A stretch of 64,000 bases of DNA from IMG/VR virus record IMGVR_UViG_3300037493_003260, positions 20,089 through 84,088 of that record, one strand, 5' to 3'. The first letter of the stretch is position 1. The number at the start of each line of letters is the position of its first letter. This DNA is from a virus. The notes beneath the pieces were generated by a model. The model did not search any database. It worked only from the letters and a program-made list of their open reading frames with translations, and had not been told where the DNA came from. The position numbers and the translations under genes are program-made. Shown in pieces: positions 12,001 through 20,040 of this stretch.

Positions 12001-12278
12001 TAAGACTCCTTTTTGTGCTGAGAAAGCCATCGTTTAAGACTAGCCCTTATTTTTAATTTTGTTTCCTTAGTTAATGTTGCACCACCTGGGACTGCTTCTA
12101 AAACTAGCATTTCTGGGTATAGCTGCTGCTTTCTTAAAAGCCTTACCCAACGATGTTTGTAAGTATCAGTTACAACAGTATGGCAATGGGCATAAAGTCT
12201 CTGTTCTAAATTGGCAGTCTGTCCAACGTATCGTACTTCTTTTGTAACTGGATGGCGTAACACATAAATATAAATCAT
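12000..12278 (-). CDS. GIY-YIG homing endonuclease, probably truncated internally
   Basis: 92 residues with IYVLRHP...VRYVGQT.N...R..H, the GIY-YIG core with its catalytic Tyr and Arg. The C-terminal TKETKLKIRASLKRW is the DNA-binding NUMOD3-type motif. The segment that normally carries the catalytic Glu (ERxWI) is absent: EAVPG runs directly into GATLTKE. It lies between portal and fibre genes with tight TAATG junctions on both sides. Likely a decayed mobile gene. Confidence 0.8.
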   Translation of the reverse strand: MIYIYVLRHPVTKEVRYVGQTANLEQRLYAHCHTVVTDTYKHRWVRLLRKQQLYPEMLVLEAVPGGATLTKETKLKIRASLKRWLSQHKKES

Positions 12279-14122
12279 TACTTTTCTTTAGAAGACTCGT
12301 TATCAAAAAATCCGATACGGAGCGTGGCGTTAATTCCTTGTTTTTTCAAGGTATCAATAGTTTTGTCCAGCTGCTCGTATTGTTTTTTGGTTTTCTGTGA
12401 CCGATTTACTTTTATGTTTAAATTACCTTCGTTTTGTTTTTGCTCATGGATAGTAGGCCGCCCTGCGTCGCCATTAACTTGTGGCTCAGGTTTCGGTCCA
12501 GGAGTATCACCTGGAATAGAGGCATCTTCCATGCCTGGTTCTGTGGGCATTCCTGGCATCGGAGGCATCCCTGGGGCAACGCCCATTCCAGGAATTGCTG
12601 CGGTCGGGTCAATCTTTTGTTCGTCAAGTTTATCCAAGTCACTCACGGGCAGCATTCCGACGGCACCCTTAATAGTGTACTCGTCGCCGCCTTCAATTGG
12701 CTTGAGGCCGAGTTTCGTTCGACGTTCATTAATAGAAATCACGCCCGTATCAATGTCGATTTTGTCAATCTGGGCACCCTGGATATTTTCTTTTGCGTCT
12801 TCAGTGTTCCAGGCAAATTTTACGTCGGTAAACTTAAATTCAGTCTTTACAATCTCTTCGTTAAAATACGACTGTAGCAAATTTAGTAGATTATTAACCC
12901 CGCGTGCTTTTGAGAGTTCAACCTGGGATTCCAGATTGGCTTTTCCGAAATCTAGAGTAAACCCAATATCCTGTGGACAAAGCCCATAGCAAGCACATTT
13001 AACAGAGGTGGTCCACTTAAGGTATTCCATCATCTGCATGTCCTGATTTGTTTGGACTCGCATTGGAATAAACTGCATCTTGTCAGAGCCTGACGCAAAC
13101 ACAATCTTGTGTGCTCCGCCACGACCAAGGACTTCGTTCTCCCACATCTTTTGGAAGATAGCCCGTTGGTCTTCAGTAACACTCTCTCCCAGATTTAAAA
13201 CGCCTGGGGGCACATTGGAATGCTTAAAATATTCGATGTTGTATTCATCAGCGTACAGACTGGCCGTAATAATATAAGCTGCAACTTCAAGTGGACTAAG
13301 ACCGTATCCTGTGTGCTGGGGATTCTGGGTAATATATAGAAGCTCGTCATTGGCGAACTCAGCTCTGAGAACACCTTTGTCTTCCCAGGCATAGGCTGCC
13401 TCTGGGGACGCAGGGGCGGTGCCATCTTCGTTTCGGTACAGTTTAACTTCTTGGCCAGGGACTGTGTAAAGCTCTGCAAGGTCTCCATGGTAATTATAGT
13501 TCTTTACCAAAGCCCCTGCATCAAAAATAAGGATGTCTTCCAATAGTAATTCAAGCAAAATCCTAAAGGAGGAGTCTGTGTCACTGGGATGCTCAAAGAT
13601 ATTCTTGACTTTGTATTTGTGTGACTCGGCAGTATCTCGCACTTTCCGAATCATAATTTTAAAAACCCAGCGAATGCGGTCACGTCTTTGGCTATCGTTG
13701 ATACCTGTATCATCCAAAATCACGTCTACCTTATGCTGAACTTCCTCTTTCAAATCCTTGCTTAGAATCTCGGATTCAAAATCAGGGGTATCAAATTCGT
13801 AGGGATTGATGTAGGCTAAAAGCAGATTTTCCCAACGGTCAAGTTCAGCCTCAACAGCGTCGGTATCGGGCACAATATCCCATGCCACGTTGCTGATGTA
13901 GCCTTTTAGAGTACGCCGAATCGCCCAGGCAATTGGGTCAGTATTCGCCAGTCTCTTGAGGGTTTCACTATTCAAAACAAAAGTCTTCTGTTGTTTCTTG
14001 TTTAGAATAGTATTGCTAAAAGCAAATAACCCTTTGCGAGGCATCGGGTTTTCACGCCCAGGGGCGGGCCTGAATGCTTTGTTTAAATTGTTTGTTAAAC
14101 TTTTGAAGAAGTCGTTAGCCAT
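12278..14122 (-). CDS. Portal protein
   Basis: 614 residues, ATG with AAAAGGATATAAAC upstream. The family pattern is clear: LKRLANTDPIAWAIRRTLKGYISNVAW, a DILIFDAGALVKNYN segment, ELYTVPGQEVKL, LLYITQNPQHTGYGLSPLEVAAYII, and NVPPGVLNLG. The dodecameric portal is the DNA entry channel and the docking site for terminase and connector. A Pro/Met/Gly-rich linker near residues 510-550 and a charged tail follow the core. Length is in the upper range for the family. Confidence 0.9.
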   Translation of the reverse strand: MANDFFKSLTNNLNKAFRPAPGRENPMPRKGLFAFSNTILNKKQQKTFVLNSETLKRLANTDPIAWAIRRTLKGYISNVAWDIVPDTDAVEAELDRWENLLLAYINPYEFDTPDFESEILSKDLKEEVQHKVDVILDDTGINDSQRRDRIRWVFKIMIRKVRDTAESHKYKVKNIFEHPSDTDSSFRILLELLLEDILIFDAGALVKNYNYHGDLAELYTVPGQEVKLYRNEDGTAPASPEAAYAWEDKGVLRAEFANDELLYITQNPQHTGYGLSPLEVAAYIITASLYADEYNIEYFKHSNVPPGVLNLGESVTEDQRAIFQKMWENEVLGRGGAHKIVFASGSDKMQFIPMRVQTNQDMQMMEYLKWTTSVKCACYGLCPQDIGFTLDFGKANLESQVELSKARGVNNLLNLLQSYFNEEIVKTEFKFTDVKFAWNTEDAKENIQGAQIDKIDIDTGVISINERRTKLGLKPIEGGDEYTIKGAVGMLPVSDLDKLDEQKIDPTAAIPGMGVAPGMPPMPGMPTEPGMEDASIPGDTPGPKPEPQVNGDAGRPTIHEQKQNEGNLNIKVNRSQKTKKQYEQLDKTIDTLKKQGINATLRIGFFDNESSKEK

Positions 14123-14124
14123 GT

Positions 14125-14547
14125 TTATATCCTTTTGGAAGAACTATAATCTGCATTTTTCTCTAGAGCCTTTACTAGGGCAATGATAATTTCATGTTCT
14201 AATTTTTCGATTTGAATAGTGTAAACAGCCCGTGCTTTTTTATCAGCTATATGCTTTGAAAGAATGTCATCCACAAGAGAAAGAAGCCGATTTAAACGAA
14301 CGTGCAAAAGTTCATGTATGATTGTATTATCAATTTCGTTTGGGTCTTTTTTCAGAATGCGCTTGTTTAAAAACATTGCTGCAGAACGGGTTTCTTCATC
14401 AGTGCTTACGTATCCAAAAGTATCATAATCCGCAGACCCTTGCTTTTTCTTTCCAACCACTAAGCTAATGCTGTAGTCGCTAACCCCTAGCATATTTGCG
14501 AATTTGACGAGTCGTTGTTTTAAGTCTTTTTCAAAAGAACGTATCAT
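14125..14547 (-). CDS. Putative zinc metallopeptidase (HExxH)
   Basis: 140 residues. NTIIHELLHVRL near residue 77 is a textbook HExxH zinc-protease helix. A preceding AMFLNKRIL strand and a following long helix with KLEHEIIIALVKAL fit a minimal SprT/gluzincin-like core. It starts by TAATG overlap with the upstream small gene and ends just before portal. A head-assembly or host-protein-cleaving role is unproven. Confidence 0.65.
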   Translation of the reverse strand: MIRSFEKDLKQRLVKFANMLGVSDYSISLVVGKKKQGSADYDTFGYVSTDEETRSAAMFLNKRILKKDPNEIDNTIIHELLHVRLNRLLSLVDDILSKHIADKKARAVYTIQIEKLEHEIIIALVKALEKNADYSSSKRI

Positions 14548-14744
14548 TACTTGGGTACCCGACGATACTTCGTGTCATTCTGCTTTCTAGCGTTTTGCCG
14601 CTTGATATTTGCGTTGTACTTTTTTAGTGCAAAATGGAAATCTAGAATATCGTCCCAAGAGATAGCGGCTTGCCCTGAAGCTATCTTTTCGGCAATCTCA
14701 TTGAATTCCTCTGGGTATTTGGGTTTTTCAAAATAATTAGTCAT
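14547..14744 (-). CDS. Small hypothetical protein
   Basis: 65 residues from the ATG at 14744; the in-frame TTG at 14765 has no ribosome site. Helical and charged, with EEFNEIAEKIASGQAAISWDD and a basic C-terminus (NIKRQNARKQNDTKYRR). Translationally coupled to the metallopeptidase by TAATG. Function unknown. Confidence 0.6.
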   Translation of the reverse strand: MTNYFEKPKYPEEFNEIAEKIASGQAAISWDDILDFHFALKKYNANIKRQNARKQNDTKYRRVPK

Positions 14745-14786
14745 GGGAAAAGAACCTAAGTACAAAAATTTACAAAATCTTTAAAA

Positions 14787-15059
14787 CTATTGGTTAGGTC
14801 CAGCTTGATAGTACGACCCAACATTTGGTGAATCGCTGCATGTTCCCATACCCACAGGGGGTGTAATTTTATTCGAGTTCACTGGCTGTTTTTGCTTTTG
14901 ACCATGAGCCATGTGCCGATTCTTGCTGCCAGCTAAATCTTCACGAACCAGCTCAAGGCCAACCACGGGTGTAGCTGAAGTTTCCTTCGACAGCACCGAA
15001 AGCTGACCGCAAAGGTCACGCAATTTTTCTAGAAGCCTCAGCCGAGCAATGCTATCCAC
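14787..15059 (-). CDS. Small protein with capsid-N-terminus-like motif
   Basis: 90 residues if started at the GTG at 15059; the TTG at 15080 is an alternative inside the previous gene. A helical start is followed by SATPVVGLELVREDLAGS, which closely resembles exon 1 of the capsid gene (SSTPVDGLMLVREDLQAE). The rest is polar and Gly/Asn/Pro-rich. The shared motif suggests a common partner such as scaffold or portal, or partial duplication. Function unknown. Confidence 0.6.
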   Translation of the reverse strand: MDSIARLRLLEKLRDLCGQLSVLSKETSATPVVGLELVREDLAGSKNRHMAHGQKQKQPVNSNKITPPVGMGTCSDSPNVGSYYQAGPNQ

Positions 15060-15063
15060 AGTC

Positions 15064-15390
15064 TTAAAATACCTTTGCAACTTTCAAAATTTGGATAACA
15101 GTCCAGGTCACAGCTGCAAGGGCTGTGGCAACTTTTACAACACTTGATAAAAACTCAGATACACCTGTAGATTTCATAAACTTTGTTTCAACGGGTTGCA
15201 AACGAGCTTCTATGTGTGCGTGTTGTTCTTTGTTGTTTTCATCGAAGGTTGTCAGGGCTACCTTAATATCCTCTAAAGCGTGAGGCAGATGATTAGTCAC
15301 CTGGGTCTTGATGGAAGCAACGTCAGATTTCAAGTCCGACACTTCGGCCTTTACTGCATTTACTTCATCGTGCATTTCCTTGTATCCCAT
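15064..15390 (-). CDS. Coiled-coil protein with C-terminal membrane segment (XhlA-like)
   Basis: 108 residues, ATG with AAAGGAACC upstream. Residues 1-75 form a heptad coiled coil (EVNAVKAEVSDLKSDVASIKTQV). Residues ~85-103 are hydrophobic (VVKVATALAAVTWTVIQIL). This is the layout of XhlA-type holin-associated membrane proteins and some tail-associated proteins. No other lysis gene is adjacent, so a lysis role is tentative. Confidence 0.65.
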   Translation of the reverse strand: MGYKEMHDEVNAVKAEVSDLKSDVASIKTQVTNHLPHALEDIKVALTTFDENNKEQHAHIEARLQPVETKFMKSTGVSEFLSSVVKVATALAAVTWTVIQILKVAKVF

Positions 15391-15399
15391 AAGGTTCCT

Positions 15400-15735
15400 T
15401 TATCGTAAGTTATTTAACGAATATTTGTTGGCCTCTAATACAGAAGCCCAATCACTAAATTTACATACTGAATGGTCAATAGCTAAATCAAATCGTGGTT
15501 TATTGCAAAGAATGTTGTTATAAGGAATTTTATTTTTTTGAAGCCATACCTCTGTTGATGGGCCAAGACTTGCATCCCGACAGGTATAAATTAAGATGCG
15601 GTGTCCCAGGCTGGCCATTTTGTCTATGGCTTCCTTTGCGCCTGGAATTAGCGTGCAATATTCTACTTCTGAAAGAGCCATGTAATTTGGCAACGGCGTG
15701 CTAATTACGTTATCGACTTCGATAGCGATAATCAT
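15400..15735 (-). CDS. HAD-like phosphatase fold with altered nucleophile
   Basis: 111 residues. HAD motifs are visible: motif I is IIAIEVDNVI where most HADs have DxD, motif II is ILIYTCRD (Thr), motif III/IV is NKPRFDLAIDHSV (Lys and Asp). The first Asp, the phosphoryl-accepting nucleophile, reads as Glu. Small phage HADs of this type resemble 5'-nucleotidases. The change may weaken or abolish catalysis. Linked to the next gene upstream by an ATGA overlap. Confidence 0.65.
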   Translation of the reverse strand: MIIAIEVDNVISTPLPNYMALSEVEYCTLIPGAKEAIDKMASLGHRILIYTCRDASLGPSTEVWLQKNKIPYNNILCNKPRFDLAIDHSVCKFSDWASVLEANKYSLNNLR

Positions 15736-16082
15736 TTTTTGTTAATAGCTGTCCGTTTTACAAACGCCTTGAGCAGCCCTCTTTCGATGAGTTCGTCGTT
15801 GTAAGATGTGTCTTTTCCAGAAAGATAAAGGAACGCAAGATATGTTCCAGATTTCTCGGACTTTAAAGACTTGACGGTTACCTCTTTGTTAAGAAGTTTT
15901 TCGGTCAGTGTTTTCTTTATAAGCGTTGCCTTTTCAGGATTTTTATTTCCACGAAATTCCAAAAAGTCTATTCCTGCAAGCCGAAACTCTTGGTTTTTTA
16001 ATACTCCGAAACCCAGGTCAACAGTAAGGATAAGGCATTCCTCGCTGATAATTTCTGTTACAAGTGCCAGATATTTATGCAT
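15732..16082 (-). CDS. Staphylococcal-nuclease-like (SNase) domain protein
   Basis: 116 residues. VLKNQEFRLAGIDFLEFRG keeps the Arg, Asp and Glu of the SNase active site (Arg35, Asp40, Glu43 in S. aureus numbering). The C-terminal KSGTYLAFLYL...YNDELIERGLLKAF is the typical ending, but Arg87 of the usual KYGR motif is replaced. Activity is therefore uncertain. No signal peptide. It lies between protease and HAD genes. Confidence 0.7.
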   Translation of the reverse strand: MHKYLALVTEIISEECLILTVDLGFGVLKNQEFRLAGIDFLEFRGNKNPEKATLIKKTLTEKLLNKEVTVKSLKSEKSGTYLAFLYLSGKDTSYNDELIERGLLKAFVKRTAINKK

Positions 16083-18543
16083 GTAAATCTTCCTTTATTG
16101 CATCTATTGCGGCTTTCGCATCAACCAATCCCACGCCGCATTCATCAGCGGTAAAGGCTAGCGGTTTTGCGGTTGTCTTAAGAAGGTGCTTCACTGCAGC
16201 ACACCGTTCTTTATAATCTTTGGTCCAACTTGGAGCCGCCTCAAGAATTAGTGCACAAATTCCTGCAACCACTGGGGTTGCCATAGAAGTTCCACTCATG
16301 CGTTGGTAGGGCACAGCATCTGATTGAACAGAACAATTATTCATGGGGGTATCGGCACTTTTTACCGATGTAACCCCATTTTCGTAATAGCAACCACCAT
16401 AAGAAGCTTTAGTGCCACCGCCTGGGGCTACAAGGTCAGGCTTGGTTAAATTCACACCGTTGAAAATCACAGGGCCACGGGAACTGTAGCGTGTAATCTT
16501 GTTGTCCCTGTCTACTGCACCGACAGTAATTACTTTTGCAGCACAACTAGGGGACCCAATTGTATTTGCTCCAGGGCCTTCATTTCCTGCGGCCACAACT
16601 ACAACAATGCCTTCAGAAGCCAGTGCATCTGCTTCCCGTGAGATGGCATCATCAGGAGTTCCTTCGCCACCAAGACTCATGGAGATAATATCGGCTCCTT
16701 GGTCGGCAGCCCACGACATTCCCTTAATCACGGTATCGTTTGACCCGTGCCCGCTGTCGTTTAAAACCCGTGCATCTATAAGAACAACTTTTGGGGCAAC
16801 GCCACGATAAAGTTTTCCACCGCCAGCGATTACGCCAGCACAATGCGTGTTATGAGCAATAAAGCCATTTGCTGTATAGTTATGGTTTTTAGTGACTGTA
16901 AAATCATAGAGAGTGGTGTTCGTATCTTGTATTGAAATATTACAAATCTTGTCAGCAACTCGACGATGGCAGTTTGGATTCTTTAGCTTTTTAAAGTGTA
17001 AAAATTTGCCGAGTTCCGTGTTACAAGAGAGGCCTACAGCGTAGCACATATTTTTATTTCCGAAGGTACTCTTATTAGAGCTGTGTTTACAAATCCAAGA
17101 ACGAATACCTAAGGCCTTAAGTAGGGAACAAAGTCCATCGGCAAATTGTTTGCTTCCAGTAATAATTCTAGCTTTGCTATTAATACAGCCATCTCCATCA
17201 ATGGCCCCAGCCAAAAAAGAAAAAATAACACTTCGAGGAGACTTAGAAATAACGTAAGGTAACGTGACAGTTAGTGATTTGTTTCCAATAGGAATTCCAA
17301 GCTTATTAAATAAAAATACCAATTCTTTGTTATAGACGGAAACCCTATACGTATTGCGTTGCCTAAGGTCTTTCTTTACTTTCGGGGCATAATCAAATAA
17401 CTCCTTAAAACCGTCGCAAAAATTTTGAACCAATTCAAGTGAATTACTAGTAAATTCGATTCTGGCGTTGCATCCAGCCTTCTCTTTTTTTAAATAGGAC
17501 AAGTGACCGTCAGTTAATACTAGACCTACTAGGTACGCTAACTTTTCATTAACAGGCAAATTACTACCTCTAAATGGCACATAATGGTAATCATTTATAT
17601 CTAACGAAGAATCTGTAAGTTTGATGCACTCACCGACTTGGAGTTCATCAGCCCGTTTTTCTTTAATTGTCAATTCATGGCCCCTTGTTGAGGTAACCAC
17701 AAAAACCTTGTGCCACGGCGTTAGGGCTAAACTACCACCTCTTGTGGTAATAGTGTACAACTTTCCAGTGTAAGGAATTTTATGTACAAATTCCATTTGG
17801 TCTGGCTCACATATTCCCTGAAGATTACAAGAAATGGTTTTAATGTTAAATCGTTTAATGTCTTTAACAGTAGAGCCATCCGTTAACTGGTAGGATTCTC
17901 CTGGAGATTTTTCGTATACAGTTTCGATTGTTTGCAATCCGCACAACGATGTGTACACTTTGGTATTGGCAGTTATACAGCCATGACCAACGCCATCCAG
18001 TTTTGCAATCTTGGGTGTTTTGGGGCGATTCCAAAACCATTTGCCAAAATAATCAGGCTGTGAAAAATCATACCGAGCAACTACTTTTCCTGCCAGGTCG
18101 GGGTGTCTGTCATTGATTCCTGTATCGACGACAGCGACTTTAATTCCCTTTCCTTCGTACCCTGTTGTGGCTCTCAGTACAGAAACTTCTGTCTGAACTG
18201 CTGCCCTATCCATATAAGCTCTGACTTGTTTCACAGGTTCAATGTCTACGTGGAGTTTCTCCTTGAGCCATTCCATTTGCTCAGAGGTTAACGCTGATTG
18301 AAATTCAACAACCATGGCGTTAATACGCCGATGGAGTTGAATTAGTTTTCCGCCAAATTTTGCAATATCCTGAAGTTTTACGCCTGCCCGATTAAGAACT
18401 AGAAGAGCCGTAAGAAATGCGACTCCTGCAAGAAGGGGGTGCTTTGTAAAAACAGATTTAATGATTTTGCCAGCTTTAAGATATAAGAAATATCTCGGCA
18501 AAACATTTTCTTGACGTTGTAAATTTGTGATTTCTAAACTCAT
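16075..18543 (-). CDS. Subtilisin-like serine protease interrupted by an intein
   Basis: 822 residues before splicing, 445 after. A hydrophobic segment near residues 35-52 could anchor it in a membrane or virion. Peptidase S8 motifs: VAVVDTGINDRHPDL (Asp140), GHG|THCAG (His187) and MSGTSMATPVVAG (Ser). The intein occupies residues 189-565, between G and T of HGTH, two residues after the catalytic His. The C-extein has the oxyanion Asn (VAAGNEGPG). Virion-associated subtilases may process structural or host proteins. Activity should depend on protein splicing. Overlaps both neighbours by a few bases. Confidence 0.92.
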   Translation of the reverse strand: MSLEITNLQRQENVLPRYFLYLKAGKIIKSVFTKHPLLAGVAFLTALLVLNRAGVKLQDIAKFGGKLIQLHRRINAMVVEFQSALTSEQMEWLKEKLHVDIEPVKQVRAYMDRAAVQTEVSVLRATTGYEGKGIKVAVVDTGINDRHPDLAGKVVARYDFSQPDYFGKWFWNRPKTPKIAKLDGVGHGCITANTKVYTSLCGLQTIETVYEKSPGESYQLTDGSTVKDIKRFNIKTISCNLQGICEPDQMEFVHKIPYTGKLYTITTRGGSLALTPWHKVFVVTSTRGHELTIKEKRADELQVGECIKLTDSSLDINDYHYVPFRGSNLPVNEKLAYLVGLVLTDGHLSYLKKEKAGCNARIEFTSNSLELVQNFCDGFKELFDYAPKVKKDLRQRNTYRVSVYNKELVFLFNKLGIPIGNKSLTVTLPYVISKSPRSVIFSFLAGAIDGDGCINSKARIITGSKQFADGLCSLLKALGIRSWICKHSSNKSTFGNKNMCYAVGLSCNTELGKFLHFKKLKNPNCHRRVADKICNISIQDTNTTLYDFTVTKNHNYTANGFIAHNTHCAGVIAGGGKLYRGVAPKVVLIDARVLNDSGHGSNDTVIKGMSWAADQGADIISMSLGGEGTPDDAISREADALASEGIVVVVAAGNEGPGANTIGSPSCAAKVITVGAVDRDNKITRYSSRGPVIFNGVNLTKPDLVAPGGGTKASYGGCYYENGVTSVKSADTPMNNCSVQSDAVPYQRMSGTSMATPVVAGICALILEAAPSWTKDYKERCAAVKHLLKTTAKPLAFTADECGVGLVDAKAAIDAIKEDLHA
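16849..17979 (-). mobile_element. Intein with LAGLIDADG endonuclease inside subtilisin gene
   Basis: 377 codons. Starts with Cys (CITANTKVYT, block A); block B is LTPWHKVFV. Two LAGLIDADG motifs are LAYLVGLVLTDGHLS and FLAGAIDGDGCIN. Block F/G is YDFTVTKNHNYTANGFIAHN, ending His-Asn, with Thr as the +1 residue. All residues needed for class 1 splicing are present. The endonuclease motifs look intact. Confidence 0.92.
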
Positions 18544-18728
18544 ACTGTTTTGTCCTTATTGCCACGAACTGCGCCTTCGGCTGCACCACGAGCAATCGCC
18601 TCAGCTAGCAAAAGCAAAAATGCCCTTTTCTGTTCAGGGGTCATGTCTGCTAAGGCACTTCCTACCAGAGGAATAAGTCTAAGCAGAAAATTTTCAATTG
18701 TTTCTTGGACATTCTTTGGGTCTGCCAT
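18540..18728 (-). CDS. Small helical protein
   Basis: 62 residues, coupled to the protease gene by an ATGA overlap. Two amphipathic or hydrophobic helices (ENFLLRLIPLVGSALADM and RAFLLLLAEAIARGAAEGAV), then a basic tail. It could be membrane-active or a protein-binding partner of the protease. Not recognised. Confidence 0.65.
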   Translation of the reverse strand: MADPKNVQETIENFLLRLIPLVGSALADMTPEQKRAFLLLLAEAIARGAAEGAVRGNKDKTV

Positions 18729-18758
18729 AAAAGAGTTTCTTTCTTCATCAGAAATACA

Positions 18759-18787
18759 GGGGGGTATAATCTTGGAAGCTACCCCCC
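18759..18787 (-). terminator. Hairpin after 400-residue virion gene
   Basis: GGGGGGTA and TACCCCCC pair over eight bp with a 13-base loop, in the 73-bp gap after the stop at 18802. No T-run follows on the minus strand, so termination is doubtful; an RNA-stability or attenuation element is equally possible. Confidence 0.4.
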
Positions 18788-18801
18788 AGGGGCTTCAATA
18801 G

Positions 18802-20025
18802 TTATTTCTTTTCTTCAGGTTCTTTTTTGATATCGTCTTTTGTTGCCTCACATTTATTAGCACCCTGCCTAGCAACGGCAGCTTGCCCAATCGGAGAAGC
18901 AACGGCTACGGCATCGTCAAAAGCATCTTTCTTTACTGGTTCTTTTACAGAAAGTTCTTGCCATGCAGATTTTGCCATGGCGACAATTTCTTCTTCGCTC
19001 AAATCTGTAATTTCTTTGAGCGTGTCAACTACGCCACGTATAAATTCTTCAGGAGCTTCCGCAGGAAGCGGCTCACCAGCATGGGCTGCGCTCACTTCAG
19101 TGGCAGCTGCTTCAGGAGCCTTAACTTCTGCAGGAATAACAGGAGCGTCAGCGGATTTATTGGTTACAATATTACCAGCTTCCGCAGGTCCAGAACTAGG
19201 GACCTTGGGAATTTTCGGTTTCTTTGGCTTGGGAAGCAGGTCCGATAGTTGCGTGCCAAGCATATTAGCAGCAACATCAGAAACAAACGCCCCGATACCT
19301 TTTTCCGTTTTCTCGTCTTTTTGAAAACTTTTTACAGCTTTCAAAAGTTCGACATTGGACTGGTTCACATGTTCAAATCTGCCGTCAGACCACTTAACCA
19401 TCAAACCAACCTGGCCTGATTTCGTCTGATACACTTTGAGTACATGCCCAACAACTTTGCTGCCATTTGACAAAGTTTTTACAACGATGTCCTGGGTCTT
19501 GATGGAGTCATCGTAATTGGCGTGTTCGGTCATGCGACCCACGCGGTCCTCTTCGTAGTTCTCCTGCGTATGCTTTTTCTCGTCAGCGTCGGCCCATTCC
19601 TCTTTGGTTTTGTCACCGTAGGGCTTGCCTTCGGTCTTTTCTGAAGGAACGGCTTCTTCTTTTTTGTCCGTAATAGCAGCGTCCTTAACAGGAGGAACAA
19701 CAGCAGCATTGTCTGTTGCACCTTCTTTGCGTTCAGAAACATCCGCTTTGGAATCATACCCGCCTTCTTTTCCACGATTCTGTGCAGGGACCCCCTCGGT
19801 TGCTTTGTCCGTTGACGGAGCTTTTGGAAGCTCTGGACTCGCAGCTGATTTTCGGATGGCATCACCTGTAGTACTTGTTACTGTTTTGCTAACACATTTT
19901 TTAGCATCTAACAATTTGTTAAGCGATTCGTTAACTAACTTCTCTTCCTCGTTAGTTAAGGGAATGCAATTCCTGCGCTTTTCGATGATTGCTTCGAGGC
20001 TTTTGCTAGTTTCTGATTTTTCCAT
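18802..20025 (-). CDS. Large acidic, low-complexity phage protein
   Basis: 407 residues from the ATG at 20025 (AAGGTGAG upstream); the in-frame GTG at 20031 is too close to the site. Mostly charged, disordered sequence rich in Lys, Glu, Ala. One ordered segment near residues 180-230 reads SKVVGHVLKVYQTKSGQVGLMVKWSDGRFEHV, an SH3-like beta barrel pattern. A Pro/Lys linker (LPKPKKPKIPKVPSS) follows. It precedes the protease gene. Possibly a virion or scaffold-like substrate. Function unknown. Confidence 0.65.
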   Translation of the reverse strand: MEKSETSKSLEAIIEKRRNCIPLTNEEEKLVNESLNKLLDAKKCVSKTVTSTTGDAIRKSAASPELPKAPSTDKATEGVPAQNRGKEGGYDSKADVSERKEGATDNAAVVPPVKDAAITDKKEEAVPSEKTEGKPYGDKTKEEWADADEKKHTQENYEEDRVGRMTEHANYDDSIKTQDIVVKTLSNGSKVVGHVLKVYQTKSGQVGLMVKWSDGRFEHVNQSNVELLKAVKSFQKDEKTEKGIGAFVSDVAANMLGTQLSDLLPKPKKPKIPKVPSSGPAEAGNIVTNKSADAPVIPAEVKAPEAAATEVSAAHAGEPLPAEAPEEFIRGVVDTLKEITDLSEEEIVAMAKSAWQELSVKEPVKKDAFDDAVAVASPIGQAAVARQGANKCEATKDDIKKEPEEKK

Positions 20026-20040
20026 TGTCACTCACCTTTT

